64,000 nt of DNA from CAYMSF01 sp964392985. GTDB lineage: Bacteria; Verrucomicrobiota; Lentisphaeria; Victivallales; Victivallaceae. The stretch spans positions 13,168 to 77,167 of the forward strand of contig CAYMSF010000015.1 of NCBI GenBank assembly GCA_964392985.1, read 5' to 3'. Made by a program: the position numbers and the translations under genes. This document shows, one piece after another, positions 1 to 8,760 of this stretch. Under the pieces are notes generated by a model. The model made no database searches. It was not told the origin of the DNA and was given only the letters and a program-made list of their open reading frames with translations. How positions within the stretch are numbered: position 1 is the stretch's first letter; each line of letters starts with the position of its first letter.

Positions 1-672
1 GACTGCTTTAACCGGCTCAACTATCTCAACAGTCTTAACTGATTTGGTATATTTTCTTTTCGGCGCCGCCAAAGGAGTTTCAGGTTTTGCGGTTGCCTTT
101 GCTTTTTTTACATCTATTTTTTTGACAGGCTTAACCGGAGTGGTGATTTTTTCAGCTTTAACAGGTTTGACAGGTTTACTTTTAACGGCGTCAACAATCT
201 TTGCAATTTTGGGTTGACGTTGTTTAACCGGCGGGATGACCGCCTTAACGGTGGCTTTTTTTGCAATTTTACCGGCATTCAATTTCGGCTTCGCTACATT
301 GACCGGAGCTGTTTTTTTATTGGCAACAGGAATAGATTTCTGTTTTTTGTTTTTCGTTACGGCCTTGATAACGCTGCCCTTTTCAATCTTTTTCAGCTTG
401 GCTGGCTTAACCGGCTTCGCAGTGACGGTGCGACTGGAGAGTCTAACCGGTAAATTACTGCCAATATTTTTAATGTCATCTTTTTTCAATTTTAAGTCAA
501 CCTTCGAAATTTTTGCTTTTACTTTACTGACAAGTACCGGCTTAATCTTTTTCGCCATGGTTTTTCCGATCTTCAATGGCGGTGTCAATTTATCTTTCGT
601 CACCGTTTTTTTACGGAGATTACCGCTGGAACCGGTTTTTGCGACTGCCGCTTTAAGATTTTTCCTAACCAT
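1..672 (-). CDS. Lys/Pro/Ala-rich basic protein, C-terminus beyond the window
   Basis: Reading the minus strand from the ATG at 672 gives 224 codons without a stop up to the window edge, so only the N-terminal part is visible. The product is extremely basic and low in complexity: short Lys-Pro-Val-Lys and Ala-Lys-Lys units recur, with almost no aromatic or acidic residues. A weak ribosome site (GGCAGG) lies about 5 bases before the ATG, and a good sigma-70-like promoter lies upstream. Such tails are known in bacterial histone-H1-like proteins and as N-terminal extensions of DksA/TraR zinc-finger proteins in this phylum. Which of these applies cannot be decided, because any folded domain would be outside the window. 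The opposite strand also reads open but gives an implausible Phe/Leu-rich product. Confidence 0.7.
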   Translation of the reverse strand, partial: MVRKNLKAAVAKTGSSGNLRKKTVTKDKLTPPLKIGKTMAKKIKPVLVSKVKAKISKVDLKLKKDDIKNIGSNLPVRLSSRTVTAKPVKPAKLKKIEKGSVIKAVTKNKKQKSIPVANKKTAPVNVAKPKLNAGKIAKKATVKAVIPPVKQRQPKIAKIVDAVKSKPVKPVKAEKITTPVKPVKKIDVKKAKATAKPETPLAAPKRKYTKSVKTVEIVEPVKAV

Positions 673-1033
673 GGTACCTGCCAGTTGCTAAAGTTATTAA
701 TGTTGCCGCGAATAAATTTATGAAACTATCAAAACCACCGTCAAACAGACAAAAACAGCAAAGTTTCCGCCCGTTTGTATATCTCAGCAATTTCAGTTAA
801 AAATAAACAGGAATGAATTATTTTGAAAAAAATTGCTACCAGTAACCCGATAATATACACCAAATAAGCAATAAAGTCAAGCATAAATTGTATAAATACA
901 ACGAATCAGCAAAATAAAATTCAGCTATAGCCCCCCGAACACGAAATAAAACGAGAAATGTCCATTAAGAAAAATGATTAATTCAGCTCAGCAATAATCC
1001 CGTAAATGAGAATGTAATTGTCGAGTGGAATGA
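673..1033. other. intergenic region between the basic-protein gene and infA
   Basis: AT-rich and without a credible reading frame. It holds the leader and promoter of the leftward basic-protein gene. Beyond the infA stop no strong GC hairpin followed by a T run is visible, so how the hisS-infA transcript ends is not clear. Confidence 0.6.
852..880 (-). promoter_or_regulatory. sigma-70-like promoter for the basic-protein gene
   Basis: On the minus strand TTGACT (875-880) and TATATT (852-857) are separated by exactly 17 bases. Transcription would start near 845, giving a leader of about 170 bases before the ATG at 672. Seen directly; activity is inferred. Confidence 0.6.
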
Positions 1034-1249
1034 TTATTTTTTTCTGAAAACTATTCTACCTTTATTCAGGTCATACGGTGACATCTCCAGGGTGACTTCA
1101 TCTCCGGGCAGAATACGAATGAAATTCAGTCGCATTTTACCACTGATATGCGCAATCACCATGTGTTTATTGGGCAGTTCAACCCTGAACATGGTGTTGG
1201 GCAGGAGTTCCCGTACAACGCCTTCAACTTTGATTACATCTTTAGACAC
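1034..1249 (-). CDS. infA: translation initiation factor IF-1
   Basis: The 71-residue product is a single S1-like OB fold of the usual IF-1 length. It shows the family pattern: an opening Lys-Val-Glu-Gly-Val segment, a Met-Phe-Arg-Val-Glu strand, Val-Ile-Ala-His-Ile-Ser-Gly-Lys-Met-Arg, and Asp-Glu-Val-Thr-Leu-Glu-Met-Ser-Pro-Tyr-Asp-Leu near the end. IF-1 binds the A site of the 30S subunit and helps IF-2 and IF-3 select the initiator tRNA. The gene is last in hisS-adk-map-infA, and its start lies inside the end of map (16-base overlap), so translation is probably coupled. Confidence 0.96.
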   Translation of the reverse strand: MSKDVIKVEGVVRELLPNTMFRVELPNKHMVIAHISGKMRLNFIRILPGDEVTLEMSPYDLNKGRIVFRKK

Positions 1250-2007
1250 GTTAATATCTCCGGTTCGTTACTGGTAATTAATACCATATGTTCAAAATGT
1301 GCTGATAGTTTGCCGTCTTGAGTCCTGACCGTCCAATGGTCGGATTCAGTATAAACGCGGTGTGTGCCAAGGTTAAACATGGGCTCAATGGCCAGCACCA
1401 TACCTTCCCTTAGCCTTGGTCCGCGATAGATACTGGAGAAATTAGGTATTTCCGGTGGCTCATGCAATTTTGTACCGCAACCATGACCGACATATTCACG
1501 AACAATACCTAATTTTGCGTTTTGGGCGACTTTTTCGATTGCGATACTGATATCTTTGATATATTTACCGGGTCTGGCTTGCTCAATGCCGGCGTAAAGG
1601 GCACGTTCGGTATAGATTAATAAATCACTGGTACGAGGCGGAATAGCGGTATTAAGCGCCAGGGTGAGAGCAGTATCGCCCACACCGCCGGCAAGTTCAA
1701 CTCCGATGTCAATACTGACAATGTCTTCCTGCTTCAAAATACGGTCGGCTCTGCCGATACCATGAACGACTTCATCATTGACCGAGATACATATCTGACC
1801 GGGGAATCCACGGTAGCCCAGAAACGCACTTTTCCCACCGGTTTGACCAATCAAATTTCCGGCTAAAACATCAACATCCTTTGTACTCATGCCGGCATGG
1901 ATCAAACTTTTTAAATGCTCTCTGACGACTGCCGCCGCCTGAGATGCCAGGCGAATCCCGGCAAGTTCTGACTCGGTATGAATAACAAATTCTGAGGATG
2001 ACACCAT
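1234..2007 (-). CDS. map: methionine aminopeptidase, type I
   Basis: This enzyme removes the N-terminal Met from nascent proteins and needs two divalent metal ions. All five expected ligands are in place in the 257-residue product: Asp in SIDIG, Asp in GVGDT, His in YVGHGCG, Glu in AIEPMFN and Glu in HFEHMV. The length is normal for a bare type I enzyme, with no N-terminal zinc-finger or SH3-binding extension. The ATG shares one base with the adk stop codon (TAATG), and the gene end overlaps infA. The adk-map-infA order is a conserved cluster, often attached to the secY ribosomal-protein operon; here hisS precedes it instead. Confidence 0.96.
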   Translation of the reverse strand: MVSSSEFVIHTESELAGIRLASQAAAVVREHLKSLIHAGMSTKDVDVLAGNLIGQTGGKSAFLGYRGFPGQICISVNDEVVHGIGRADRILKQEDIVSIDIGVELAGGVGDTALTLALNTAIPPRTSDLLIYTERALYAGIEQARPGKYIKDISIAIEKVAQNAKLGIVREYVGHGCGTKLHEPPEIPNFSSIYRGPRLREGMVLAIEPMFNLGTHRVYTESDHWTVRTQDGKLSAHFEHMVLITSNEPEILTCLKM

Positions 2008-2657
2008 TAACTCAGTTCCTTCACGAGAAGTGCAGTAACTGCTGCTTTATCGTGTTCACAAACAGTAAACAGCAAACCACTCTTCTGATAGTATTCGATA
2101 AGGGGTTGAGTCATGGAATAGAACACCTTGAGGCGCTCCTGTGCTGTTGCCAGAGAATCGTCAGGACGCTGAAAGAGTTCGCCATCGCATTTGTCGCAGC
2201 CTTTTTCTGATTTGGGCGGAGCAAAAATTTTATTATAGATGGCGCCGCATTTTTTGCAGGAAATTCTGGCGGTCAAGCGCTTCAACAGCAACTCGTCATC
2301 AACGTTGAAATAGATAACGTTGTCAAGCTTTTTATTGACTGCAACTAACGCTTCTTTTAATAATTCAGCCTGGCGGACAGTGCGCGGGAAACCGTCGAGA
2401 ATAAAACCATTCTCACAATCAGGCTGAGCAAGTCTTGCTCTAACCATTCCAGCGACGATATCATCGGGAACCAACTCGCCGCGCGCCATAATAGCCGAAG
2501 CCTGTTTGCCCAGTTCAGTTCCTTTGGCGATTTCAGCACGCAGGATATCCCCTGTAGAGATATGAGCGAACGGATGCAAGGCCTTTAATTCGGTTGAAAA
2601 TGTACCTTTACCTGCACCAGGGGCTCCCAAAAAAATCAGATTCTTCTTTTTAAACAT
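2007..2657 (-). CDS. adk: adenylate kinase with zinc-binding LID
   Basis: Catalyses ATP + AMP to 2 ADP. The P-loop GAPGAGKGT is near residue 11, followed by ISTGDILRAE, the AMP-binding GFPRTVRQAE and the RLTARISC strand leading into the LID. The LID carries Cys-x2-Cys ... Cys-x2-Cys (about residues 129-132 and 150-153), the pattern that binds structural zinc in Gram-positive and many PVC enzymes, in place of the polar network of E. coli Adk. The 216-residue length is normal. It lies 15 bases after hisS and overlaps the map start by one base. Confidence 0.96.
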   Translation of the reverse strand: MFKKKNLIFLGAPGAGKGTFSTELKALHPFAHISTGDILRAEIAKGTELGKQASAIMARGELVPDDIVAGMVRARLAQPDCENGFILDGFPRTVRQAELLKEALVAVNKKLDNVIYFNVDDELLLKRLTARISCKKCGAIYNKIFAPPKSEKGCDKCDGELFQRPDDSLATAQERLKVFYSMTQPLIEYYQKSGLLFTVCEHDKAAVTALLVKELS

Positions 2658-2672
2658 GTTTAATTACCTCGT

Positions 2673-3938
2673 TTATTTATTTGACAGTTGCGAAATTATA
2701 AATTCAATTAACTGGGACGACTTCAATTCAAGTTGTTCCCCGGACTCCATATTTTTACAGAGAACAACTTCACGATCCAGTTCACTTTCACCACAGATGA
2801 CAACAAACTTTGAATTAAAGCGGTTTGCTGCGCGCATCTGAGCTTTCAAACTGCGATCTTCCGCTTCAACGACGGTGGCTATTCCTGACTGCCTGAGTTG
2901 CATCGCCATCTTCAGATTGAAAACTTTGGCTTTATCGCCAAGACTGGCAAGAAAAACAGGACGGCTCAACGGTGGCGGCGGCGGTACCTGCAGCGCTTCC
3001 TGGACCATCAACAAACGCTCCATTCCCAGAGCGAAGCCTACACCTGATACCGGTTTTCCTGCTTCCGGCAGAAACAATTCGTAACGCCCGCCACCAGCAA
3101 TGGCATTTTGTGCTCCAAGTCCGGAATGCACTATTTCAAACACGGTATGGACATAATAATCCAGACCGCGGACAAGACAAGGGTCAACCGTAAATTCGAT
3201 ATTCATGTCAGTCAGCAATTCACAAACACGTTTGAAATAATCCTGAGAAGCCTGGCTGAAACCTGCAGTATATTCAGGCGCAGCAGCAATCAACTTGCGG
3301 CAGGAATCAATTTTACAATCCAGAATACGCCAAATGTTAATATCCAGCCGTTTACGGCAATCAGGACACAAATCATTCTCACAGGATTTGAAATATTCAC
3401 GAAGGATCTGTTCGGCGGCTTTCCGGTCGTCAAGGCCGCCACGGGTATTCAACAGTAATTTAGAACCGGTTATGCCGACGCTGCTTAAAAAATGTAAGAG
3501 CATGGCAATACATTCAGCATCAAGTTCCGGGGCAACCCTGCCCGCATTTTCAACACCAATCTGGTGAAATTGACGCCGTCTGCCTGCGGCGGGACGTTCT
3601 CCTCTGAACATTGGACCGATATAAAAAACTCTCTTTTCATTGCCATTCATCACATCGGTATTGAGCAATGCCCGCATAATACCGGCGGTACCTTCCGGAC
3701 GCAAAGTCAAACTGCGCCCGCCGCGGTCATCAAAACTGTACATCTCTTTTTGAACTACTTCAGTCTGATCGCCTAATCCGCGTTTGAAGACCTCAGTGTA
3801 TTCGAAAATTGGAGTGCGCAGTTCACCAAAACCATAAAGAGAAAACACTTCGCGTGCACTATTTTCAAGGCGGTACCAGAGAGAAACTTCTTCTGGAAAA
3901 ATATCTGCGGTACCTGGAGGTGGAGTTGCATTAGCCAT
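2673..3938 (-). CDS. hisS: histidyl-tRNA synthetase
   Basis: Class II synthetase that charges tRNA-His. The 421-residue product has motif 1 around ELRTPIFEYTEVF, motif 2 FRGERPAAGRRRQFHQ, the histidine-specific LVRGLDYYVHTVFEI, motif 3 GVGFALGMERLL and a C-terminal anticodon-binding domain (about 325-415). A Cys-rich insertion (NDLCPDCRKRLD, with a further CKIDSC; about 190-215) may bind metal; this inserted zinc-like element is found in several bacterial HisRS proteins. The ATG follows GGGAG by about 7 bases. It is the first gene of the translation operon. Confidence 0.96.
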   Translation of the reverse strand: MANATPPPGTADIFPEEVSLWYRLENSAREVFSLYGFGELRTPIFEYTEVFKRGLGDQTEVVQKEMYSFDDRGGRSLTLRPEGTAGIMRALLNTDVMNGNEKRVFYIGPMFRGERPAAGRRRQFHQIGVENAGRVAPELDAECIAMLLHFLSSVGITGSKLLLNTRGGLDDRKAAEQILREYFKSCENDLCPDCRKRLDINIWRILDCKIDSCRKLIAAAPEYTAGFSQASQDYFKRVCELLTDMNIEFTVDPCLVRGLDYYVHTVFEIVHSGLGAQNAIAGGGRYELFLPEAGKPVSGVGFALGMERLLMVQEALQVPPPPPLSRPVFLASLGDKAKVFNLKMAMQLRQSGIATVVEAEDRSLKAQMRAANRFNSKFVVICGESELDREVVLCKNMESGEQLELKSSQLIEFIISQLSNK

Positions 3939-4039
3939 TTAAATTCTCCCGGAAACATTACAACCTGAAATCATACAAGCACTCCCGGGACGATTATCAT
4001 ATTGCAATAGGATGTTCAATGTAAACATATAACCAGACA

Positions 4040-4342
4040 TTACTGTTTCAGCTTCTTTGTATTAATTTTTTCAACTTTTTCTCTAAGTTCCCTGCCGGCA
4101 CGGAACTTAACCACGGCACGTTCAGGAATGATAACTTCATTCTGAGGGATATTGGGATTGCGCCCTTTGCGGCTTTGGCGAACTTTAACTTCAAACACGC
4201 CAAAATTGCGCAACTCAACGCTGGCACCGCGAATAAGTTCTTCAGCGAGCAAATCCAGGGTCAACTGTACCACTGTCGCTACATCACATTGAATAATCCC
4301 AGTCTGTTCAGATATCTTTACCACCATATCACGTTTTGTCAT
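4040..4342 (-). CDS. HU/IHF-family DNA-binding protein
   Basis: The 100-residue protein has the full HU/IHF fold: two N-terminal helices, ELRNFGVFEVKVRQSRKGRNPN leading into the DNA-embracing arm, and a C-terminal helix (FRAGRELREKVEK). Arm residues GRNPNIPQ include the conserved Asn-Pro that intercalates and bends DNA. The 3' end has an extra Lys-rich tail (TKKLKQ). An excellent ribosome site (AAAAGGAGC) lies 6-7 bases before the ATG. HU and IHF subunits cannot be told apart reliably here. It is transcribed separately from hisS, about 100 bases downstream. Confidence 0.93.
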   Translation of the reverse strand: MTKRDMVVKISEQTGIIQCDVATVVQLTLDLLAEELIRGASVELRNFGVFEVKVRQSRKGRNPNIPQNEVIIPERAVVKFRAGRELREKVEKINTKKLKQ

Positions 4343-4691
4343 TTCAAGCTCCTTTTCCCGGTTAATATTCAGGCTTAAAAAAAATAGTTAATAAAAGTCA
4401 AGGTGTTTAAGTTACCATTTATGTTCAGTGTTGCAAAAGCATAATAATATTTTTTTTGAATTTTATTTGAAAAAATATTAAATAATACATTTGAAATTTT
4501 ATTTGTGTCATTTATAAACCGCTTTTTTGTTGGAAACATTAGCGTATTATAGATATACAACAAAACAGGTACAGAAAGAAACCGCAACTTTATGTCAGTA
4601 AATAATAACGATATATTATCTTTTTGTTACCGAATTATAAAGCAGTTTCAGGATTTAATGCTACACAAACAGGTCATTCAGAGTGCGGGCT
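4343..4691. other. AT-rich intergenic region upstream of the HU/IHF gene
   Basis: No credible gene. On the minus strand a consensus TATAAT (4546-4551) lacks a good -35, and a TTGACT (4396-4401) lacks a good -10; either could contribute to HU/IHF transcription. Short open frames here are AT-driven noise. Confidence 0.5.
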
Positions 4692-6635
4692 TTATTGTTT
4701 CAACCGCACCGATGGGACTGAAGTGCGCAGATAATCCGGAATAACAGGATGTTTGACCTTAAAAATATTGTAGCAGTCATCAGACCAGATAATTTCCAGT
4801 TTTTTCTCCCCGATTAATGCCGCCACGCGCCTTGCCAGTTGCAGATTTGCCTCATTGTAATCTTCCAGGTGGTCCGGATTGACTATCGACGAGCCAATCA
4901 TAATGTAGTCAATTTTATTATTTTCCAATACCTGCATTACCTGAGAATGATTTATTGGCACCGGAGTAAAATACATTGCCTGGAAAAACGGAGTGGCAAG
5001 AATATATTTTCTAGGACAATACAGACCGCGACGCTCAAACATCAACATGATTTTTGAGTCATTCTGCGTTCTTTCGATTAATGCGTTCATGGCGCTGACA
5101 TACCCCTTGTCGCGAGTTCCAATCTCAAGAAACTTAGCCGTCCACCCCATATTACCGGCAACCCATCGCCATGAAATATAATAATGCCGGACATCAACCC
5201 ACATTGAGTTTATAAAACAGCAGATAACCAATACGCCTGATACAAGCAATAACCGCCAGCGGTGTTCTATCCGGCAAAGAGTCCAACTCGCCGGCAACAA
5301 CAGGAGAAAATAGAGTGGCAAAACAAAACGGCTTTGCTGGGAGCTAAAAAACCAGAAAACATAAAAAAAGGCAATTGCTGCAATCATACCATAGTTTCTA
5401 AGTGAAGATTTGTTACGCAAATGATGAACCATCAGAAAAACTGCCAGCAAAAAGAAAATAATAAATTGCCAGCCAAAAATAATACCGTCAAAAATTTTCT
5501 CGTAAAAACACAACAATATCGGTGCGGTGAAAAAACCACTTACGTTCATCACCCCATAATGATGACTGCCCATGGCATAATGATATTCGCTCGTCGCCAA
5601 TACACCGGGATCTGCCGAAAATAATCCGGCTAAAAACGGATAAAACGGGTTGCCGGTCGCAAGGAATGGTCTCAAATAGAACGGCAAACAAAAAACAGCA
5701 CCCGCCAGAACCATCGGAATCAAAACATATTTTACCCGCGACTTCAACGAAACATCAGGATAAGAGGCAGCAATTATAAAAATTATGCCAGCGACACCCA
5801 GTCCGGTCAGTTTTACTGACGCAGCCGCGCCCGCCAGCAAACCGCAAATAATAAATTTACCTGCATTTTGCTTTAATTGCGGAGACACCTCACTACCTTT
5901 GAGCAATAACATAAGCCCGACCAGATTTATCAGTAAAAATGGTTCCACATACGCTTCGCGCATCATAAGTATAAAAATTGGTGAAAACATAAAAGCAAGG
6001 AAACAGATAAGGATTTTCCATTTCGCTCCATACGATTTGATCAAAAGATAGGTGCCGGTAAAAAAGAGCAAATAGATTCCCCAGCATAACATTCTTGGTA
6101 ACTTTATCCCACCGCATTCCATAGCCAGACGAAAGACTAATTGCGGTAAGGACGGAAACGCCGAATATGGATTATCCAGGAATACATCCACGCCGCCGGT
6201 CATAATCCACCGTGCGGGCAGCGCGATGTGATATGTCAATTCATCCCAGCAATAAGGATAACACAAGGAACTACCCAACGTAAAGAGAAAAAGAAGGGAT
6301 AGAGAAAAAGTAAATATCCGGTTGCATTTGATGATTTTTTTTGTTGTACCGATAATTTTACTGATTGAAAATAACGCCGGAACAGCTGCCAGTCCCAATA
6401 TTGTCCAGATTGTCCATGGAAACAACAGATGCAACGCGCCGGCCAGCAAACTGATTAACGCAAGCAAATCCAAACCGATAATGATATAAACCAGTGCCAT
6501 CATCGGGGTGTATCGCCATTTCAGCTTGCAATAAACGCAAAATATTTTCCCGAGCCCGAAGGCGGCAAGCCAAAACAGTACAAATGCAAGCACCATGATA
6601 TACCAGGTACTTAATGACAGTAAATAGTTATTCAA
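4692..6635 (-). CDS. polytopic GT-C / PMT-like glycosyltransferase
   Basis: The 647-residue product has about 11-13 hydrophobic segments and a short soluble tail. Between the early helices is CWDELTYH: an acidic Asp-Glu pair in the first large loop, the expected place for the catalytic acid of GT-C enzymes that use polyprenyl-phosphate sugars (GT39/ArnT-like). It would transfer a sugar to a lipid or protein acceptor on the outer side of the membrane; donor and acceptor are unknown. It starts one base after the Wzy-like gene ends, so the two share a transcript. The start is a TTG with GAGGA placed 7 bases upstream; the first ATG is 13 codons further in. Confidence 0.72.
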   Translation of the reverse strand: MNNYLLSLSTWYIMVLAFVLFWLAAFGLGKIFCVYCKLKWRYTPMMALVYIIIGLDLLALISLLAGALHLLFPWTIWTILGLAAVPALFSISKIIGTTKKIIKCNRIFTFSLSLLFLFTLGSSLCYPYCWDELTYHIALPARWIMTGGVDVFLDNPYSAFPSLPQLVFRLAMECGGIKLPRMLCWGIYLLFFTGTYLLIKSYGAKWKILICFLAFMFSPIFILMMREAYVEPFLLINLVGLMLLLKGSEVSPQLKQNAGKFIICGLLAGAAASVKLTGLGVAGIIFIIAASYPDVSLKSRVKYVLIPMVLAGAVFCLPFYLRPFLATGNPFYPFLAGLFSADPGVLATSEYHYAMGSHHYGVMNVSGFFTAPILLCFYEKIFDGIIFGWQFIIFFLLAVFLMVHHLRNKSSLRNYGMIAAIAFFYVFWFFSSQQSRFVLPLYFLLLLPASWTLCRIEHRWRLLLVSGVLVICCFINSMWVDVRHYYISWRWVAGNMGWTAKFLEIGTRDKGYVSAMNALIERTQNDSKIMLMFERRGLYCPRKYILATPFFQAMYFTPVPINHSQVMQVLENNKIDYIMIGSSIVNPDHLEDYNEANLQLARRVAALIGEKKLEIIWSDDCYNIFKVKHPVIPDYLRTSVPSVRLKQ

Positions 6636-6636
6636 A

Positions 6637-8487
6637 TTATTTCCTCAAATTTGCGGGTTGAGATTCAATCACCCCGTTTAAATCCCAGTCCTGATTGGGA
6701 TTTTTCATTAATACCGGTAATTGTTCGATACGTAATCCGCGCAGTTCCAAAACCTGCTGCAACCGGGCAGATACGATATTGCATTGTTCGCGCATCCCTA
6801 ACGTTTTCAGTGTCTGAAGATAGAAATACCAGTTGATGGCACTCAGCGGAAAATTCCTTCCTTCGCGTTCAAAATAAATTATTGCATCGCGCGGTTGTCC
6901 TGACACACATAATGCTTTTGCGCGCAAACCATTATTGTGCACATAGTTACTGAAACCAGTCCGGTTATTCAGCATATCCAGATAATATAGACATAGAACC
7001 GGATTTTTCATATCATAAAACGCAATAAGCGCTGATTGATAAATATTTTCTGTTCCTGGTTTTATTGCGATACTCGACTTACACCATTCCATGGCTTCCA
7101 GCTTGTTTTTTTCATCCATGGCAATGCGGACATTGCGGAAACAATATGAACTGGCGGCATTGCGACCGGCATCAAAAATTGCCAATCCCAGAAAAAACAC
7201 TCCTGTCACAATCATAACCACCTTGAACCATTTGAGCCTGACCAGCTTATTACGATTCAATACCCAGCATTTTCCCCATAAAATTCCGGTAACAACAAGA
7301 AATATCACATTTAATGGCCAGTTATCTAAAACGATATCGAACATCCCCATGACCAGCAAAAAAAGATAGATAAACAAATAGAGTTTCAACTTCAGGTCAC
7401 ATGAGCGCATGCGATCAGTTGTCAAAGCGATTAATGGATAAAGCAACATAAACAGCCATGCGAAGAAAGCAATCACCCCATTGGAAGCCATAAAATAAAG
7501 TAGATGGTTATGGGGGTTGATATTTCGTTCCGCGGCGAAGACACTCAAATAATATTCCGGAGGATTATACGATGCATAGCAATTTTCAAACATCGGCTGC
7601 CAAATACCCCAAAGCCAGTTCTGCCGGATTAATTCACAGGTGCCTTTCCACAAATACAATCTGATATCATTAGCGAGAAATGAAGCCGCAATGTTTATTC
7701 CGCCCGCATATATAAAAAAGATAATGCCAATTAAAAGCAATGGAATCGAAAATAGAAAAATACGAAATGGAATTTTACCAGTCAGCAGCAATAAAAGTCC
7801 AAGCGCCACAAACAATCCAAGCCAGGCGCCTTTAGAATCACACCGGTAAACATAGTATAAAGAGAGAATAACCAGAAATAGATTAATCAGTATACAATAT
7901 TTCCGGGGTATTTTCAGCGTTTGAAACATCTTTGCCACAACCAACATTGCAAAAGGGGTAGTGACGATAATCAAAGCGGCATTCCAATTCCAATTGCCGG
8001 CGATTCCGCGAAACAAAACGCCGTAAAATAGTTCGCGTGTAGACTGAAAAATATTAAAGAACCACAATAGCGCAAGAAAATATGTAAATATTCGATAGAA
8101 AATTTGATATCGTAAACATATCCAAAATGGTATTATAACCCAGGCAATTGAAATAAATAAATAATCAACCGGGCAATCCAGTCTGAATAAGTAATGTCCG
8201 AAACAAACTGTTATTATAATCAATATCAGTGATGACGGAAGTCGATTAGATCTAACAAATAATTGTATCCGGTTGAAATCGAAACAACAAAATGCTAAAG
8301 CCAGTAATGTCAACACTGAAATTGTAACAACAGTAAAACAATTATGCCAAACAACTGGATAGAAGATTCTCGGGAAAAAAAGCGGGAAAAAGAAAAGAGA
8401 ACAGAAGAGGAAAAGAACAGGAAACAAAAATATAAACGCTTTACGATTCAATATATCACCAAATTCGAGAAAGATTTTCGGAAACAA
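6637..8487 (-). CDS. O-antigen polymerase/ligase-like membrane protein with TPR tail
   Basis: The 616-residue product has about 11 membrane segments followed, from about residue 450, by a soluble tail with TPR-like helices (CLYYLDML..., ALCVSGQPRDAIIYFER). The signature of the Wzy_C/WaaL family is visible: a large external loop (about 290-330) ending in NPHNHLLYFMASNGV, whose His-Asn-His is typical of O-antigen ligases and pilin-glycosylating relatives. It likely joins or polymerises surface glycan. The start is TTG with little ribosome-site support; a second TTG at 8451, after GGTG, is possible. A promoter is present at 8590-8618. Confidence 0.75.
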   Translation of the reverse strand: MFPKIFLEFGDILNRKAFIFLFPVLFLFCSLFFFPLFFPRIFYPVVWHNCFTVVTISVLTLLALAFCCFDFNRIQLFVRSNRLPSSLILIIITVCFGHYLFRLDCPVDYLFISIAWVIIPFWICLRYQIFYRIFTYFLALLWFFNIFQSTRELFYGVLFRGIAGNWNWNAALIIVTTPFAMLVVAKMFQTLKIPRKYCILINLFLVILSLYYVYRCDSKGAWLGLFVALGLLLLLTGKIPFRIFLFSIPLLLIGIIFFIYAGGINIAASFLANDIRLYLWKGTCELIRQNWLWGIWQPMFENCYASYNPPEYYLSVFAAERNINPHNHLLYFMASNGVIAFFAWLFMLLYPLIALTTDRMRSCDLKLKLYLFIYLFLLVMGMFDIVLDNWPLNVIFLVVTGILWGKCWVLNRNKLVRLKWFKVVMIVTGVFFLGLAIFDAGRNAASSYCFRNVRIAMDEKNKLEAMEWCKSSIAIKPGTENIYQSALIAFYDMKNPVLCLYYLDMLNNRTGFSNYVHNNGLRAKALCVSGQPRDAIIYFEREGRNFPLSAINWYFYLQTLKTLGMREQCNIVSARLQQVLELRGLRIEQLPVLMKNPNQDWDLNGVIESQPANLRK

Positions 8488-8589
8488 TATAATTTAAGAA
8501 AATGAAGATGACACCTATATTCTGATATCTGTTGTATAATTCAAAATCAAAGATAACTGAACGCACCAGATAACAACACAAACAATAAG

Positions 8590-8618
8590 AATATAGAATA
8601 GAATAGTGATAGATTCAA
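8590..8618 (-). promoter_or_regulatory. promoter for the Wzy-like/GT-C pair
   Basis: Minus strand: TTGAAT (8613-8618), 17-base spacer, TATATT (8590-8595). It lies downstream of the pseudopilin terminator and upstream of the gene starting at 8487. Confidence 0.55.
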
Positions 8619-8689
8619 GTATGACGCGGTGAGTAGTTATATAAAACAAACTATTATATTTTCAAAACATAGTAGTAAAATTTTGACAA

Positions 8690-8715
8690 ATAAAAAAGGA
8701 GGCCGAAGCCTCCTT
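8690..8715 (-). terminator. intrinsic terminator after the pseudopilin gene
   Basis: On the minus strand an 8-bp stem AAGGAGGC/GCCTCCTT closes on a UUCG tetraloop and is followed by a T run. This is a textbook intrinsic terminator. Confidence 0.93.
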
Positions 8716-8720
8716 AGTCT

Positions 8721-8760
8721 GTCTGAAACTTGGTTTCAGACATTTATCTGATATATCAGA
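8721..8760 (-). other. two extra hairpins in the pseudopilin 3' UTR
   Basis: A 9-bp stem with a 3-base loop (GTCTGAAAC ... GTTTCAGAC, 8721-8741) and a perfect 14-base palindrome (TCTGATATATCAGA, 8747-8760) lie between the pseudopilin stop and the terminator. With the terminator they form three consecutive hairpins, which could protect the mRNA 3' end. Confidence 0.7.

Noticed and set aside
236..691. Plus-strand Phe/Leu-rich reading frame of about 151 codons
   Set aside because: It is the complement of the Lys-rich minus-strand gene, which has a promoter, a start codon and a plausible composition; the plus-strand product looks like a mirror of Lys codons.
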